From NCBI GenBank assembly GCA_002914845.1, contig JXTC01000091.1, positions 274,049 through 338,048 on the forward strand: a DNA stretch of 64,000 bases, given 5' to 3'. This DNA comes from Trema orientale (Eukaryota; Streptophyta; Magnoliopsida; Rosales; Cannabaceae). The notes under the pieces are model-generated. The model made no database searches. It was not told where the DNA came from and saw only the letters and a program-made list of their open reading frames with translations. Position 1 is the first letter of the stretch. Each line of letters starts with the position of its first letter. Position numbers and translations under genes: made by a program. Positions 23,891 through 35,459 of the stretch are shown in pieces.

Positions 23891-26086
23891 AGAATTTATT
23901 TGACTAAATAAATTATACGACAATTTTGACCAAAGAAAAATTATTTCATTAAATAATTGACCTAGGAAAAAATAGCCTATAGAAAAAAAAAATTAAAAGA
24001 GAAAGAAAAATATACTTATATAATTAGTAATACCAATGATAAGAGGTAAGAAATGAAAGGGAATGTGAATAAAAATCGAAGGAAATAACTATGCAATGGG
24101 AATGGAAAAAAAATGAAAAATAGATTGGAAAAAAATGTCCAACTCATCAGGTCACAAACAAGTTACTTGTCTTTTAAGTCATGAATAACTTTCTATATTT
24201 ATATATGTATTAAATATATTAGTTTTTTTTAATAGAATTAGTAATATTATTACAACCATTAGATCAAAATCTAATGACCCAAATCAGAGTAACCATCTAT
24301 GGAGCAAAAACAAAAATCTCTATTGAAACATCATCCATACACGTATATATCATTATCTATTATATAAGATCACAGATACAAAATGCAAGTTCAACAATAT
24401 AGAGAACTTTTTTCCTTCAAAAAACAAATAAAATAAACTAGAGAAACTAATCTAGACTTCCTTTTCAATTAATAGTTGGGGGTTTAAATTCATATGTAAT
24501 ATTAAGAGGTTCATGACAAATAATATTAAATTAAGCAAATTTCTCTTTCATGTGCTATTTTAAAATTCTATTACGTTTCTTTATAATACGTGAACATATT
24601 CTCGTTGTGAGAGCAAATTTCATGCAATATTGCACTATATTCAAGCACGCCACATATTCAAATAGAAAGAAGTAGACCTTTGTAACCCCAATACCCCATA
24701 TGATAATGACTATTACAATATGCACTATACCACTTAATTAATTTTTAATAGTTAACATATATTGTGCAATTAATACTTTAGTTCTAGTGTTTTGCACTGT
24801 AGGACTTCCATTAACATTATTTTCTGATTCAAATTACGAAAGGGTCCTCCATTAACAATAAATCAAATGGGGTCCTCCATTAACAATAAATCAAAGGGGT
24901 CCTCCATTAGCAATAAATGACTAGATTCACTTAAAAAAATATCGATCGCATTTCTTTTTCAAAAGAATTACCAATAAACACCCAAATACCAAAACCTCAC
25001 AAATTGAGGTCGAACAGTAGTTCAACTTGAAATTTTTATTTTCAAGTTAACTTATTGAAAAAGAAAAAAAAAAAAAAACAGACAATAGCAAAAGAAAGAA
25101 AAGAAACAATTTTTTTTTTAAAAAAAAAAAAAAGAAAAGGAAAGAGATCGAACAACAAATTATATTAAAGATTCCTACCAACTTTAGTCCGAATATTGTT
25201 AGAGAGCATTTAAAATCTGTCTTCGCCTTCAATTGAAGAGTGACAGTCTTTCACTCAGAACCGACAATCACGAGTTAGTACTCTCTTTAACTTGAATACT
25301 TTTTTTTTGTTGAGGATTTTAACTTGAATATTTGAATATATGTATTATAATTAACCTGGTCAATCATGCTAGCTGTTTATTGTAATTGGTGATCAGTAGT
25401 CAAATGTATATATTTTCTCATTTTTGGTTAACTAGTCTTGACGTCATGATAATCTGACTTCAACACATATATGTAACACGCGGAACCATATAAATGAAGA
25501 TTAAAGAGATAACTTTTTCAAACCATTAATATTTATTAAAAATATTTAATTATGAGATAGCATATGCGTATAACTTAATCCCTGGTCCCCCACCCACTCC
25601 CCACGATCTTATATGCTCTTCTTCTTCTTCTTTTGCCTTTCTTTTTCTTTATTTCTAGTTTTTGTCTTTTACCTTGTGGCGCATGTGAAACATTTCAATG
25701 TTAAAAAGGTGAATGGTCAATTTTAAACATTGGTTGCATGGGGTCCTCTTTTATGGTCCATGTAGAGGGCTACGTGTTTGTAAGTTAGGAAGCATGAAGT
25801 CATAAAAGGGTAGCTGATCATATTATCTAACTTCCAGTGATATTTGTCATAACTAATGTTCTGTAGTACTATTGATATATATATATCTATTCAATAGTAA
25901 AGACTCAAGATATGTATAATTCTAGGACCTACGTATTGTCGTGTGTTGTATAACCATACTCGTTCTTTCTCCGGAAAAAAATAAAGGAAACGTACGTGTC
26001 CATGGAGAGTTCAATATAAAGATAACAGTTGAGACAAAATAACATTATTGGCTTGTTAATTATATACCTATGTTGCATAAAACTCG

Positions 26087-26094
<8 letters not shown>
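23891..26094. other. Intergenic with minisatellite, no gene recognised
   Basis: A 27-28-bp tandem repeat lies at about 24843-24920: three copies of GGTCCTCCATTAACAATAAA. Long A/T tracts occur at 25060-25135. No gene found. Confidence 0.6.

Positions 26095-26176
<82 letters not shown>
26095..26176. repeat. (TA)n microsatellite, about 41 units
   Basis: Uninterrupted TA run of 82 bp. Confidence 0.97.
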
Positions 26177-26179
<3 letters not shown>

Positions 26180-27012
26180 GAAATTGTTTGAAAGAAAGGG
26201 GGAAAAAAAGAAAAACACAAACACACACACGTTTCTTCAACAATTTAAAATTTGCGTATAGCTATTTGGGGCTTTCCTAATTGAATTTGATGACGCATCT
26301 TGTATATACGCACTTCGAATATAATATAATAATAATTAATTACATCAGAAATACATAGTACTTAATTCCTTCCAAAAAGAAATCTTTACCAAACCAAACC
26401 CTCTCAGAATTCCACGCGAAACATGCATATTGAAAATAAAGATATTAGATGTCCTAAATTTGCCGTTGTAAATCACATGGGATAATGTAAAGGACCCACA
26501 AATGAATGAAACGTATTTAAACGCGAGATGGTTCATATCTAAAAGATAACTATATGAGATAATCTTTTTTTTTTTCCTTCTTAAATTTCTTTTCGTTTTT
26601 TTCCCTTAAATTGCACTATTGAATTTAATTATTACCATATATATGTTTTTCTGGAGAGATTAGTTACCACTTTTGGTCTAATAAATTAGATAGTAGCCTT
26701 AATTATTTTATTGTCGTACGTGCATTAATCTAATCATGCATGAACTATTAGAAAAGAGGAAGCAAAAATATTTTAAATTATTTAGCTGGCAAGCTTTCGA
26801 ATCTCGAAGCTAATAATCAACATTTGATTTTACCATGCTACCACTTATATTTTCTATGTTTGGCTAGTGTATGCATCGCAATTGATTGGTGATTCTTTTC
26901 ACAATATACCGTGCTTAAAATTAAACCGACTTCCAAGACTATATTTGTGGTAGTGAACCAGTGATCTTCATGGTACATTTCTTTGTTTTGGTCTTAGTTT
27001 TGATCTGCATGG
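26177..27012. other. Intergenic, no gene recognised
   Basis: Spacer between the TA microsatellite and the CACTA element; nothing recognised. Confidence 0.45.
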
Positions 27013-27250
27013 CACTACTTGAAAGATGACGTTTAACATCACTTGAATCACGTTGTTTACTGAAAAAAATGAAGTGATTTGTATGCCACATCGTGTGGAA
27101 GAAAAACAACGTGGTATGTACAATACCACGTTGCTTTTCAAAGAGGCGACGTGACATAGCTGATATACCACGTTGCTTCTGATAAGAGCGACATAGAATG
27201 TTGTTTTGACATGCACCACGTCGCTCCCACTAGAAATGACGTGATAGCTG
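27013..27250. repeat. Left subterminal repeat array of the CACTA element
   Basis: Multiple degenerate copies of ACCACGTTGCTT and its complement, arranged as short hairpins such as TACCACGTTGC...GGCGACGTG near 27122-27153. These arrays are binding sites for the element's own proteins in characterised CACTA systems. Confidence 0.8.
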
Positions 27251-28211
27251 CTCAAAAGAGTTGGGGCCAAGATCGGCCCTAACACTTCTTCTTCCTCGGC
27301 CCCGATAGAACCCGAGAACGCGAAATCGCCTCCTCCGTTGCCACCTTTGAGTTTTCTGGCCAACTCACCACCATTTTGGGTAATTTTTGTTGTCTTTTCT
27401 TCCTTTTGATGAACCCAACATTTTTATAGGATTTTTTTCTCGGATCTGTAAGCGTTTGTAGCTCTATTTTGTTCTAAAAAGATTTTAAATTTTCTCGGCT
27501 CGCCCTGCAAAATCTGACCATTATGCAATTTTTTTTTTATTTTTTATTTTTCATTTGTATTAGGTTCGTTCTTGATCGGTATTGTGGATTTATTTTTTAG
27601 TTAGTTTGAATGATAATTTTAGGTTTTAAATTAGTTCCTTTATACTAGTAATTTTTATATAAGAGGACTTTGTACAATGTATGTTAAGATTTTTCTATAT
27701 ACATTAGGTTATAATTTGTAATAATGTGTAATGTTTATAATATTTTATAGTATAGTTAATGTAATTTTAGTGATGAATTTGATTATATTATCATAGAGTA
27801 TTATCAATTTAGAGATAAATATAAACTTTGACACTTGGTTAGTAGAATATATAATAATTTTTTAGTTAGTGTTTGATTTTGATAATTTATGAGTTAAAAC
27901 TCTTGAATATGATTAATGCGATTATAATATACTTAGTTATTAATTAGAGATAATTATATCAATTAGATACTTGGTTAGTGGATGAAAGTTTGTATGAAAT
28001 ATTAGTACCTTAAATGTGAATATGTTTGTACGATTATATTAATATATTGACATAAAAAATGATTGAGAAATGGTGGTATATAAGCTTGAATTGAGTATGG
28101 TATTTAGAATGATTATATTGGTATTTCTTTGCAGGTAAGATTAGTCCATTTATAAGGAGAGGTTCAATCGAATTTCTTTTTAGAAATTTAGCTAAGATAA
28201 ATAGAAATTGG

Positions 28212-30175
28212 ATGACAAAGAATAAATTGACAAAAGAGTATAAGGAAGGAGTTGACGCTATTTTGAAATTTTCTATTGAAAATGGTCTTGATCCTAATAT
28301 AATGCCCTATCCATGTATCAAGTGTGGTAACCTGAAAAAAATAGCACTTGGTGACATAAGAGAAAATTTGTCTATGAATGAGATGGATATGTCTTATATA
28401 AAGTGGATATGGCACGGAGAAAAATCATAGAGTGAATATGTTTCTCACAAAAGAGCTCGTATGGAAGATATTTCTATGGATTTGGAAGATGATCACCTAG
28501 TTGATATGGTTAATGATGCCGAAGAACATTTTATTGATCGTCCGAAGGAATTCGTAAAATTATTAAAAGATGCAGAAAGCCCTCTTTTTCTAAATTCAAA
28601 AGTCACAAAATTGTCATTTTTAGTTAGAATTTTCAATTTGAAAGATAAGAATAGTTGGAGTGACTCTATTTTATCTCTGTTCCTTGAATTTCTTGGAGAA
28701 ATTCTTCCAGATAGTATTAACATTCCTTCCTCTACATATGATGCCAAAAAATCATTATGTACCTTAGGTATGGAGTATGTAAAGATATATGAATATTCAA
28801 ACGATTGCATCTTATACTGAAAAGAATATGCTAAACTAAAGCTTGTCCTAAATGCCAACGTTCAAAATGAAAAAATAAAAAGAATAGTAAAGAAGAGAAA
28901 GTTCGAATACCAACTAAAATCTTGTGGTATATTCTTCCAATACCAAGATTTAAACATTTATTCTAGAATTCTGATCATGTGAAGTGATTAATATGGCATG
29001 AGGAAGGAAAAATAAAAGATGGCAAGCTTCAGTATCCCGCTAATTCACCAGCTTGGAAAAGGGTAGATGAAATGTGGTAAAAAATTAGAGAAGATCCTAG
29101 AAATCTTTGTCTTGGTCTTTCGGCAGATAGCATTAACCCTCATAGTACACTAAGTTCTAATTATAGTTATTGGCCGATCATTCTTACTATTTACAATCTT
29201 TCTCCTTGGTTGTGCATGAAAAGGAGATTTGCAATGTTGACATTACTAGTATCAGGAGATAAACAACCTGACAATGATATTGATATCTATTTGGAACCTT
29301 TAGTGGTTGACTTGAAAACTTTATGGAATGGGGTTGAATGCTACGTTTCCTTTAGAAAGGAGAACTTTACACTACAAACTGTTCTATTATGGACAATCAA
29401 CGATTTTTTTGCATATGAAAACTTGTTTGTGCATTGTGTGAAAGGCTATAAAGCATACCTTATTTGTATTGAGGAAACCTACGGCATAAGATTAAGAAAT
29501 GGGAGGAAAGAAGCGTATATGGGTCATCGACGGTTTTTACCTTTAAGTCACCTATTTCGAAAATATACAAAGGCATTTAATGATGAAAAAGAATTTAGTG
29601 TTGCCTTAGAACTATCGAGTGGTGAAGTGATTTATGATAAGATTCATGAACTTAATATTTAGTATGGAAAGCAAAATCGCGAAGAGTAACAAATAGACAA
29701 AGGGAAGAAAAAAGAAAAAAAAAAAGAGGACAGAAAGAAAAAGGATGAAGGAGAAAAGGAATATGAATGTTAGAAAAAAAAAAGTCAATTTTTTTTTTTT
29801 GAATTGGAGTATTAGAAATTTTCATTGTTGAGACATAATTTGGATGTGATGCACATAGATAAAAATATTTGTGATAGTATTATCGGGACTCTTTTTAACA
29901 TCCCTGAAAAAATAAAAGATGGGATTACCTCTCATTTAGATCTTCAAGAAATGGGATTGAGGAAAGAGTTAGCTTCAATAATGAGTGACAAAAGGGTATA
30001 TCTATCTCCAGCTTGCTTCAATTTGAATAAGGAAGAGAGACGTAAAATATGTAAGTGTTTATCAAACATGAGAGTGCCGGAAGGATATTCGTCAAATATT
30101 CGTAATTTGGTGCCAATAAAGGACTTAAGACTAATTGGACTCAAGTCATATGATTGTTACGCATTGATGCAATAA
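28212..30175 (+). pseudogene. CACTA TNP2-type transposase remnants
   Basis: The first frame (28212-28430) is the transposase-associated domain: WMTKNKLTKEYKEGV, then CIKCGN, and WIWHGE at the end. The second (28461-28820) has SPLFLNSKVTKLSFLVRIFN and TLGMEYVKIY...NDCILY. Around 28985-29662 come remnants of the central region, with LGLSADSINPH, WLCMKRRFAMLTLLVSG, WTINDFFAYENL and YMGHRRFLP. The last (29825-30175) has RHNLDVMHIDKNICDSIIGT and NMRVPEGYSSNIRNLV. Order and spacing follow plant CACTA transposases, but stops and frameshifts separate the pieces and the C-terminal part is missing. Confidence 0.9.
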
Positions 30176-30289
30176 TTACTCCTAATTGTCTCATCAAACT
30201 GTAAGTATGATCAAAACTATTTAAAATTAATAACAATGTTTAATACAATATTTTATACGTGATTGACATGCTTTTATTTTATAGAACCT

Positions 30290-30730
30290 TTCAATTATTT
30301 AACGTATCAATTAAGAGACGTGGTAAGAAAAATGGTCTCGATTGGGAGTCAGTTAAGGTACATTTTAAATTTTACTAATTTACATTATTATATTAGATGA
30401 ATTCGTTTTTGCTTACAAATATTAATTGAAAACTCAATTAGAATTGTAGTCCCCATACCAACCAAATAACATAGAGTGTGGTTTCTACGTAATGCGCATG
30501 ATGAGAGAAATGGTCATGGACGCTAACCCATATGAGTATATTACTACTTTCATATAACTTTCTAAATTAACACTTATCTTTATTACATAAGTATACTAAT
30601 TATCAATACATAATTCGAAAATAACTTATGCACATTTAAATTTGCAGTATCGTAACAAAGAAATATATACTATGGATGAGATCAACGAAGTCTAAGAGGA
30701 ATGGACCGATGAGCTTATGGAGTATATATC
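30290..30730 (+). pseudogene. C48 (Ulp1-like) cysteine protease remnant in the CACTA element
   Basis: Three short exon-like pieces are seen: GLDWESVK ending at a GT donor (about 30357), then QPNNIECGFYVMRMMREM (about 30455-30515), then YRNKEIYTMDEINEV (about 30648-30692) with an in-frame TAA followed by EEWTDELMEY. The Cys of IECGFYVMR is the expected catalytic cysteine of the C48 family. The His/Asp part of the domain was not found. Such domains are common passengers in plant CACTA and MULE elements. Confidence 0.75.
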
Positions 30731-30984
30731 ATGACAGGTGACTCACACTACTAACCTATTTATGTTAATTTTATATCTTTAGTAGTCTAATTAGGTGACT
30801 AAAATTATGATTTTGATTAGTTTAGGTACTTCATGTAGGACTTAGCTATGTGAAAAATATAATTTGTATATTAGATTGCTGGAATTTGTATTATGGATTG
30901 TTGGTTGTTGATTATAAGTTATTTTTGGCCAATTTTGGTTATAGTTTGTAATGAATCTAGGGATTTAATGCCTATTGTAGGGGA

Positions 30985-31433
30985 TTCCACGTCGCTTCCA
31001 TAAGGAGCGACGTGGTAGGGCACAAAAATGGCCTCAAATTAGACTATATATCACGTCGCTCCCTAAAAAAACGATGTGGTAGGCATCTCTACCAAATCGC
31101 TTTTCTAGAGAGCAACGTGGTAGTGCTCACATACCACGTCGCTCCCTAGAAAAGAGACGTGGTGTGACTTTCTACTACGTCGCTTTTCCAAAGAGCAACG
31201 TGGTACCTACTACCAAGCGACATGATAAGCCCTAAATAACTGATAATTTGTCAGTTATTAGGGCCTATTTCTATACAAGCGATGTGGTATATTTCCATAT
31301 CACGTCGCTTTACAAGTGATGTGGTATTATGGGGACCTATCATATCATCAGTTTCCATGTTGTTTATAGAGCGACGTGATATCTCTACCACGTCGCCCTA
31401 TAAACGACGGGAAAAATAGTTTCTGTAGTAGTG
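30985..31433. repeat. Right subterminal palindromic repeat array of the CACTA element
   Basis: About seven hairpin units of roughly 30 bp. A clear case at 30988 reads CCACGTCGCTTCC, a 4-base loop, then GGAGCGACGTGG. Others follow near 31051, 31090, 31133, 31173, 31276 and 31368. The array ends at GTAGTAGTG (31433). Confidence 0.9.
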
Positions 31434-31920
31434 TGAATTTCATTTGAGATATATATAGAGAAAACTCCGAGTACAACTTGTTCATTCATTATGAATTGTA
31501 ATATTATTTGTATAGGATTCGGTTAAAAAATTTACATTTCAGCCAATTAATTTATCTTGATTTAGTAATCTAATATTAAAAAATATTCACAACCAGTCTA
31601 CCACTTTCAGTTTGAGAAATCCGGCACTCTAGGGTAAAAGCATCTAGTATAATTACGATCATTCCCTTTTTTCAGGAGATAACAGCTAGTTATTTGTATT
31701 GTATTGATGAATTAGAGGAGAAAAATAAGGCGCACAGTGATAATGAATATGAAATATTTAGCCCTGCTCATAGATAGAGAGATTTATATTTCATTAGAAA
31801 ACCTTTTGGCACTTGTAATGAAACAGTTCAAAGGGACTCTCATTTGCAACAGAAAAAAAAGGTCAGAAATATGAAGGAAAAGGACGTTAAGGTTGAAACT
31901 ACATGTGACCAACCACGTGT
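31434..31920. other. Intergenic, no gene recognised
   Basis: AT-rich spacer between the CACTA element and the duplicated block; no gene seen. Confidence 0.4.
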
Positions 31921-32049
31921 GAATTATAGAAACGACAACTAATCTTTAATAGTCCAAAACATACGTCAATTCAATAATATATACTAAAGAATAATGAATT
32001 AATAATTAAAAAGGGGTACTACAGTTACTTAAGTAATATGAAATAAAGG

Positions 32050-33900
32050 AGTATTACATATTCATGAAAGCCTCTTCTATATTACCTTAAGAAAAGAGTA
32101 TCTTGTATTATATTTTGCTTTTAATTTACCATCTAGGTGTCATAATTGGATAGAAATACGTTTAATTAATATATATATATATTTTTTTTACATCATTAGT
32201 TGTTATATGAATACCAAAATATTGGGTTACTCAAAGATAATATTTATTTATTATGAGATTATTTATTTAGGATTTATTTTTGGCCGTAAAGACGTCATAT
32301 TTGATATTTCATATTTTTCTTCATTCGATCCTTACATTCTCATTATTATCATTATTATTATTATTATTATTATTTAGAATCAAACTGAATTTCATTAATC
32401 AATTAAATACTTCAATACAATAATCCATAATTACCATTAGACACTAAATCGAATTACTTGTAACCAGTAAAAGTAGCGATTGATGAAATTATTGTATTTG
32501 ACCAATGATGAGAGAGAAAATACACTCTATCAGACCCAACAAGTATAACTAGATCTTTATGTAAGATACAACTTTTCTCTTCTAAATCAACCTATGCTAT
32601 CATAGTTAATTCTTTTGGTACTTACTATGACAATTATTACATAATTCGATTTTAGACTACATAAATCTTAATTTAGAAAATAAAATCTTTCGAATCTAGA
32701 AGATAAAACCATCGATAACAACACAAAATCAAAGAAAACAAACACAGCTCATATGATCTAGAATATAGTGAGATAAAATAACCATAGATCTTGATCTTTA
32801 GTAGCAAAAGTCTTCACACATAGGGAATGAATTATTGAAATATAATAAGAAAACAGAAAACAAAAGTCCTAAGAAGAAATTACAGGAGGAGGAAGAGAAT
32901 TTCTTCTAAAAAGGAGAGCAATTGTGGGGTTTTCGTTTCACTATCACATGCCTATCATGATCAGTGATGGTTATGATCTTTATTCTCTAATTGAGATTAC
33001 GTAGGCAAATTTTATGAGAACAAGCTTTATTAGTTGGGCCCATATGAATTTAAAAGGGGGTTTATACAGGAATACGCTAATTGTTGGATATTATTGAAAC
33101 AGATGTCCCTTTTATTTTAAATTTACATGGATATCCTTTTTCTAATTAATCCTTTCTCATATTCTAACTTTACCCTCTGCTAGTGCCCTGGTCTTAGAAT
33201 AGCCACTTCTCATTTTCTATTCATGTATGACGAATCCCAAAAAGATTCAATAAAATTGACAGAGCAACCAAAAGACCAATGACTCCTTCAAAGGCGAAGA
33301 ATTGAAACACATTTACATAACATCCATGAAATAAATAAGTAATTTCATTTCAAAAACAAAAAAAAAAAAAAAAAATTTCATAAATAATAACAAAAATGGA
33401 AAATCAATTACCTGAAGACCAAGATGGCGAGCGAAGAACCCATTAGCTAATTACCCAATCAAAGCCGTAGCCGAGGAGCAAAACCAACATAGGCACTGTA
33501 AATCCGATGCTAAAGAACGAACCTCGATATTATTCCTCGCGATACAAGCATCGATCGTCACCTCCGCGATGGCCACCGTCACCAAGAAACCGATCAATCA
33601 GCCCAACGCCACCACAACGGCCATCATCTGATGAGCACAACTATTGCGGTGGAGATTGCGCCGATGATGTCGGTGAGACAAAGTAGGGACGACGGCAATA
33701 CCCCTTGACAGGGAAGACTTCAGCCATTAATGAGGCTCCAAAATGAGCTTCAAGAGAGGAGTGATAAGACAGGGCTAAAATAGTCAAAGTAACTCTAAGA
33801 ATTTTAAAAAAGGATATAAAAGTTAAAAGTTTTAAAAACAGATATACACTTATGTTGGATACCCAAATGGGGCATCCTGTGTAGTTTCCCATTTAAAAAA
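32050..33900. other. Segment in unit 1 absent from unit 2
   Basis: Unit 2 has only about 320 bp where unit 1 has about 1.9 kb, so some 1.6 kb was gained here or lost in unit 2. It contains the transporter pseudogene exon and an (ATT)n run at about 32345-32374. Confidence 0.55.
33412..33800 (-). pseudogene. Folate-biopterin transporter (FBT) exon, pseudogene
   Basis: On the minus strand, three frames in succession give family-like segments: FPVKGYCRRPYF, then DIIGAISTAIVVL, then VAIAEVTIDACIARNNIEV followed by SLASDLQCLCWFCSSATALIG. These fit the plant FBT family of major-facilitator transporters (motif AD/EVTIDAC then SLAADMQSLCG). The match includes an exon boundary, CAG followed by GTAATT, at 33412/33411. 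At least two in-frame stops and two frameshifts break it. I found no neighbouring exons, so it looks like a captured or relict exon. Confidence 0.65.
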
Positions 33901-34979
33901 GGTAATAAAGTACAAAGTTACTGCTCATATATAACAGTTTAGTATAACAAAAACTTTATAAATGGCCGTATAAGTATTAATAGTATTTAGGTAAAAGGAT
34001 TAACAATTGAACACAAGCAAGTAATATATACACAATTTTAATCAGCAAGCATATTTTTTAATTTGTGAACGAGTTTGATGATCATATCTATATAGAGCTT
34101 ATCAGTTTATTTCTTGATATTGTAGCTAAATAATTATGGCTCGAAAATAATATTGGCAAACTAGTCAACTGATCATTGTTCCTTACAATTATTTTAGATA
34201 GCCATGTCAAGTCAAACCAAAGAAATAAAATAAAAGGGGAGAAACTAGAAAGGAGCTTCAACAATTTGTGGTTTAAATTTCACACTAAAAATGAAGATGG
34301 AAAATGAGAACTTATTTGACGAATTAGTAAGCGAGTCCACGCACCCATTTGCGACATTCCATATAGTGCATCCCAATTCATTATTATGCTTAATTCATAA
34401 TATTTTAATATACATAAAGGTATCAATATAAAGACTTGAAAAATGGGAAAGCTATAGTAATCACAGAAAAAGAAGCTTTAATTTAACTTCTTGATCTGTC
34501 TGATCATATTCTTCTTGTTTCATTATTCTTGTTCTTTTTTTGATAATATTTAATTTAATTTCTTCTATTTCAAACACGTGAAATAAAATTGTAAAGGGTA
34601 CATAAACGTACTCGACACTTCATGTCTTAATGTTACGTGTGACAACAAGGACTGAATTAGCCGATCGATTGAAGAGAGTATAGATGAAAATATTCGTCTA
34701 AATCGTACCATTTTTTGTTTGTATGTGAGCAATATTAATATGAAAGGCTTGAAATGCAAAAGATCAGAAATACTCAACTTCATGGAGAGGCGCAGTTACA
34801 CTAGTTATGAGAAAAATATCAATTGAAGTTTAATTAATTTGGAAATTGAATATCGCAAGTTGGATAACTATGCATCTGAACAACAATGTTAATCTATATA
34901 GGGTTCAATTAATACTCGCAAATATATTTTTGCTATCATAGATTGGTTATGTGATAGCATGGTTTTACTGTTATATAAT

Positions 34980-35459
34980 TGTAGACGGTGATATCTACAA
35001 TTATTCGAACAAAACTATAATCGAAATTCCTTGGGATGCTTAGAGGTACCTGTAAAAAATAGACTCTAACGCTCAAGTAAGTATTGGTGTATATACGTAC
35101 TTATAGAAAAATATTTCCCTTCTAGTAGGATTTTTCATAATTATCTTATAAAATCAAGTAATTAAATAAAATCAAGATACTTACCCAATCTTGTTACTCA
35201 ACTAGGAAACTCAAAAGAAAAAGAATAACTACTTTATTTAAGCAAAATAATTATGTATCTAAATAGAAATCAATATAGAATCTCATTCCAACTAGTAGCA
35301 TATGAACACTTTTTGAATAAGGCCAACTCCAAAGTCCATCTACAGACTCATGTATTCTATTTAAAATTTTCGATTGGCATGTTATCTACTTGATAAAACC
35401 TAATTTTTTAGATATATAAACAAATGAATTGAGATTTGGAACAAAATTAAACCCTAACA
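34980..35459 (-). repeat. 3' LTR of the gypsy element
   Basis: About 480 bp, aligning along its length with 40958-41455. Shared blocks include TTTTTCATAATTATCTTATAAAATCAAGT versus TTCTTCATAATTATCTTATAAAATCAAGT (20 identical central bases). Confidence 0.9.

Larger units (their letters stand above)
27013..31433 (+). mobile_element. Degenerate CACTA (En/Spm-type) DNA transposon
   Basis: The left end begins CACTACTTGAAAGATG, and the reverse complement of the right end begins CACTACTACAGAAACT, both with the diagnostic CACTA. Flanking trinucleotides are TGG (left) and TGA (right), a possible 3-bp target duplication with one mismatch. Both ends hold arrays of CCACGTCGCT-type subterminal repeats. 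The interior has TNP2-type transposase remnants and a C48 protease remnant, both on the plus strand. At 4.4 kb, with stops and frameshifts, it is not autonomous. Confidence 0.9.

Noticed and set aside
26029..26280. Open frames translating to Ile-Tyr repeats
   Set aside because: They are only the (TA)n microsatellite read in frame.
26968..27363. 131-codon minus-strand frame across the CACTA left end
   Set aside because: It crosses the element boundary and the subterminal repeats; the real coding remnants lie on the plus strand.
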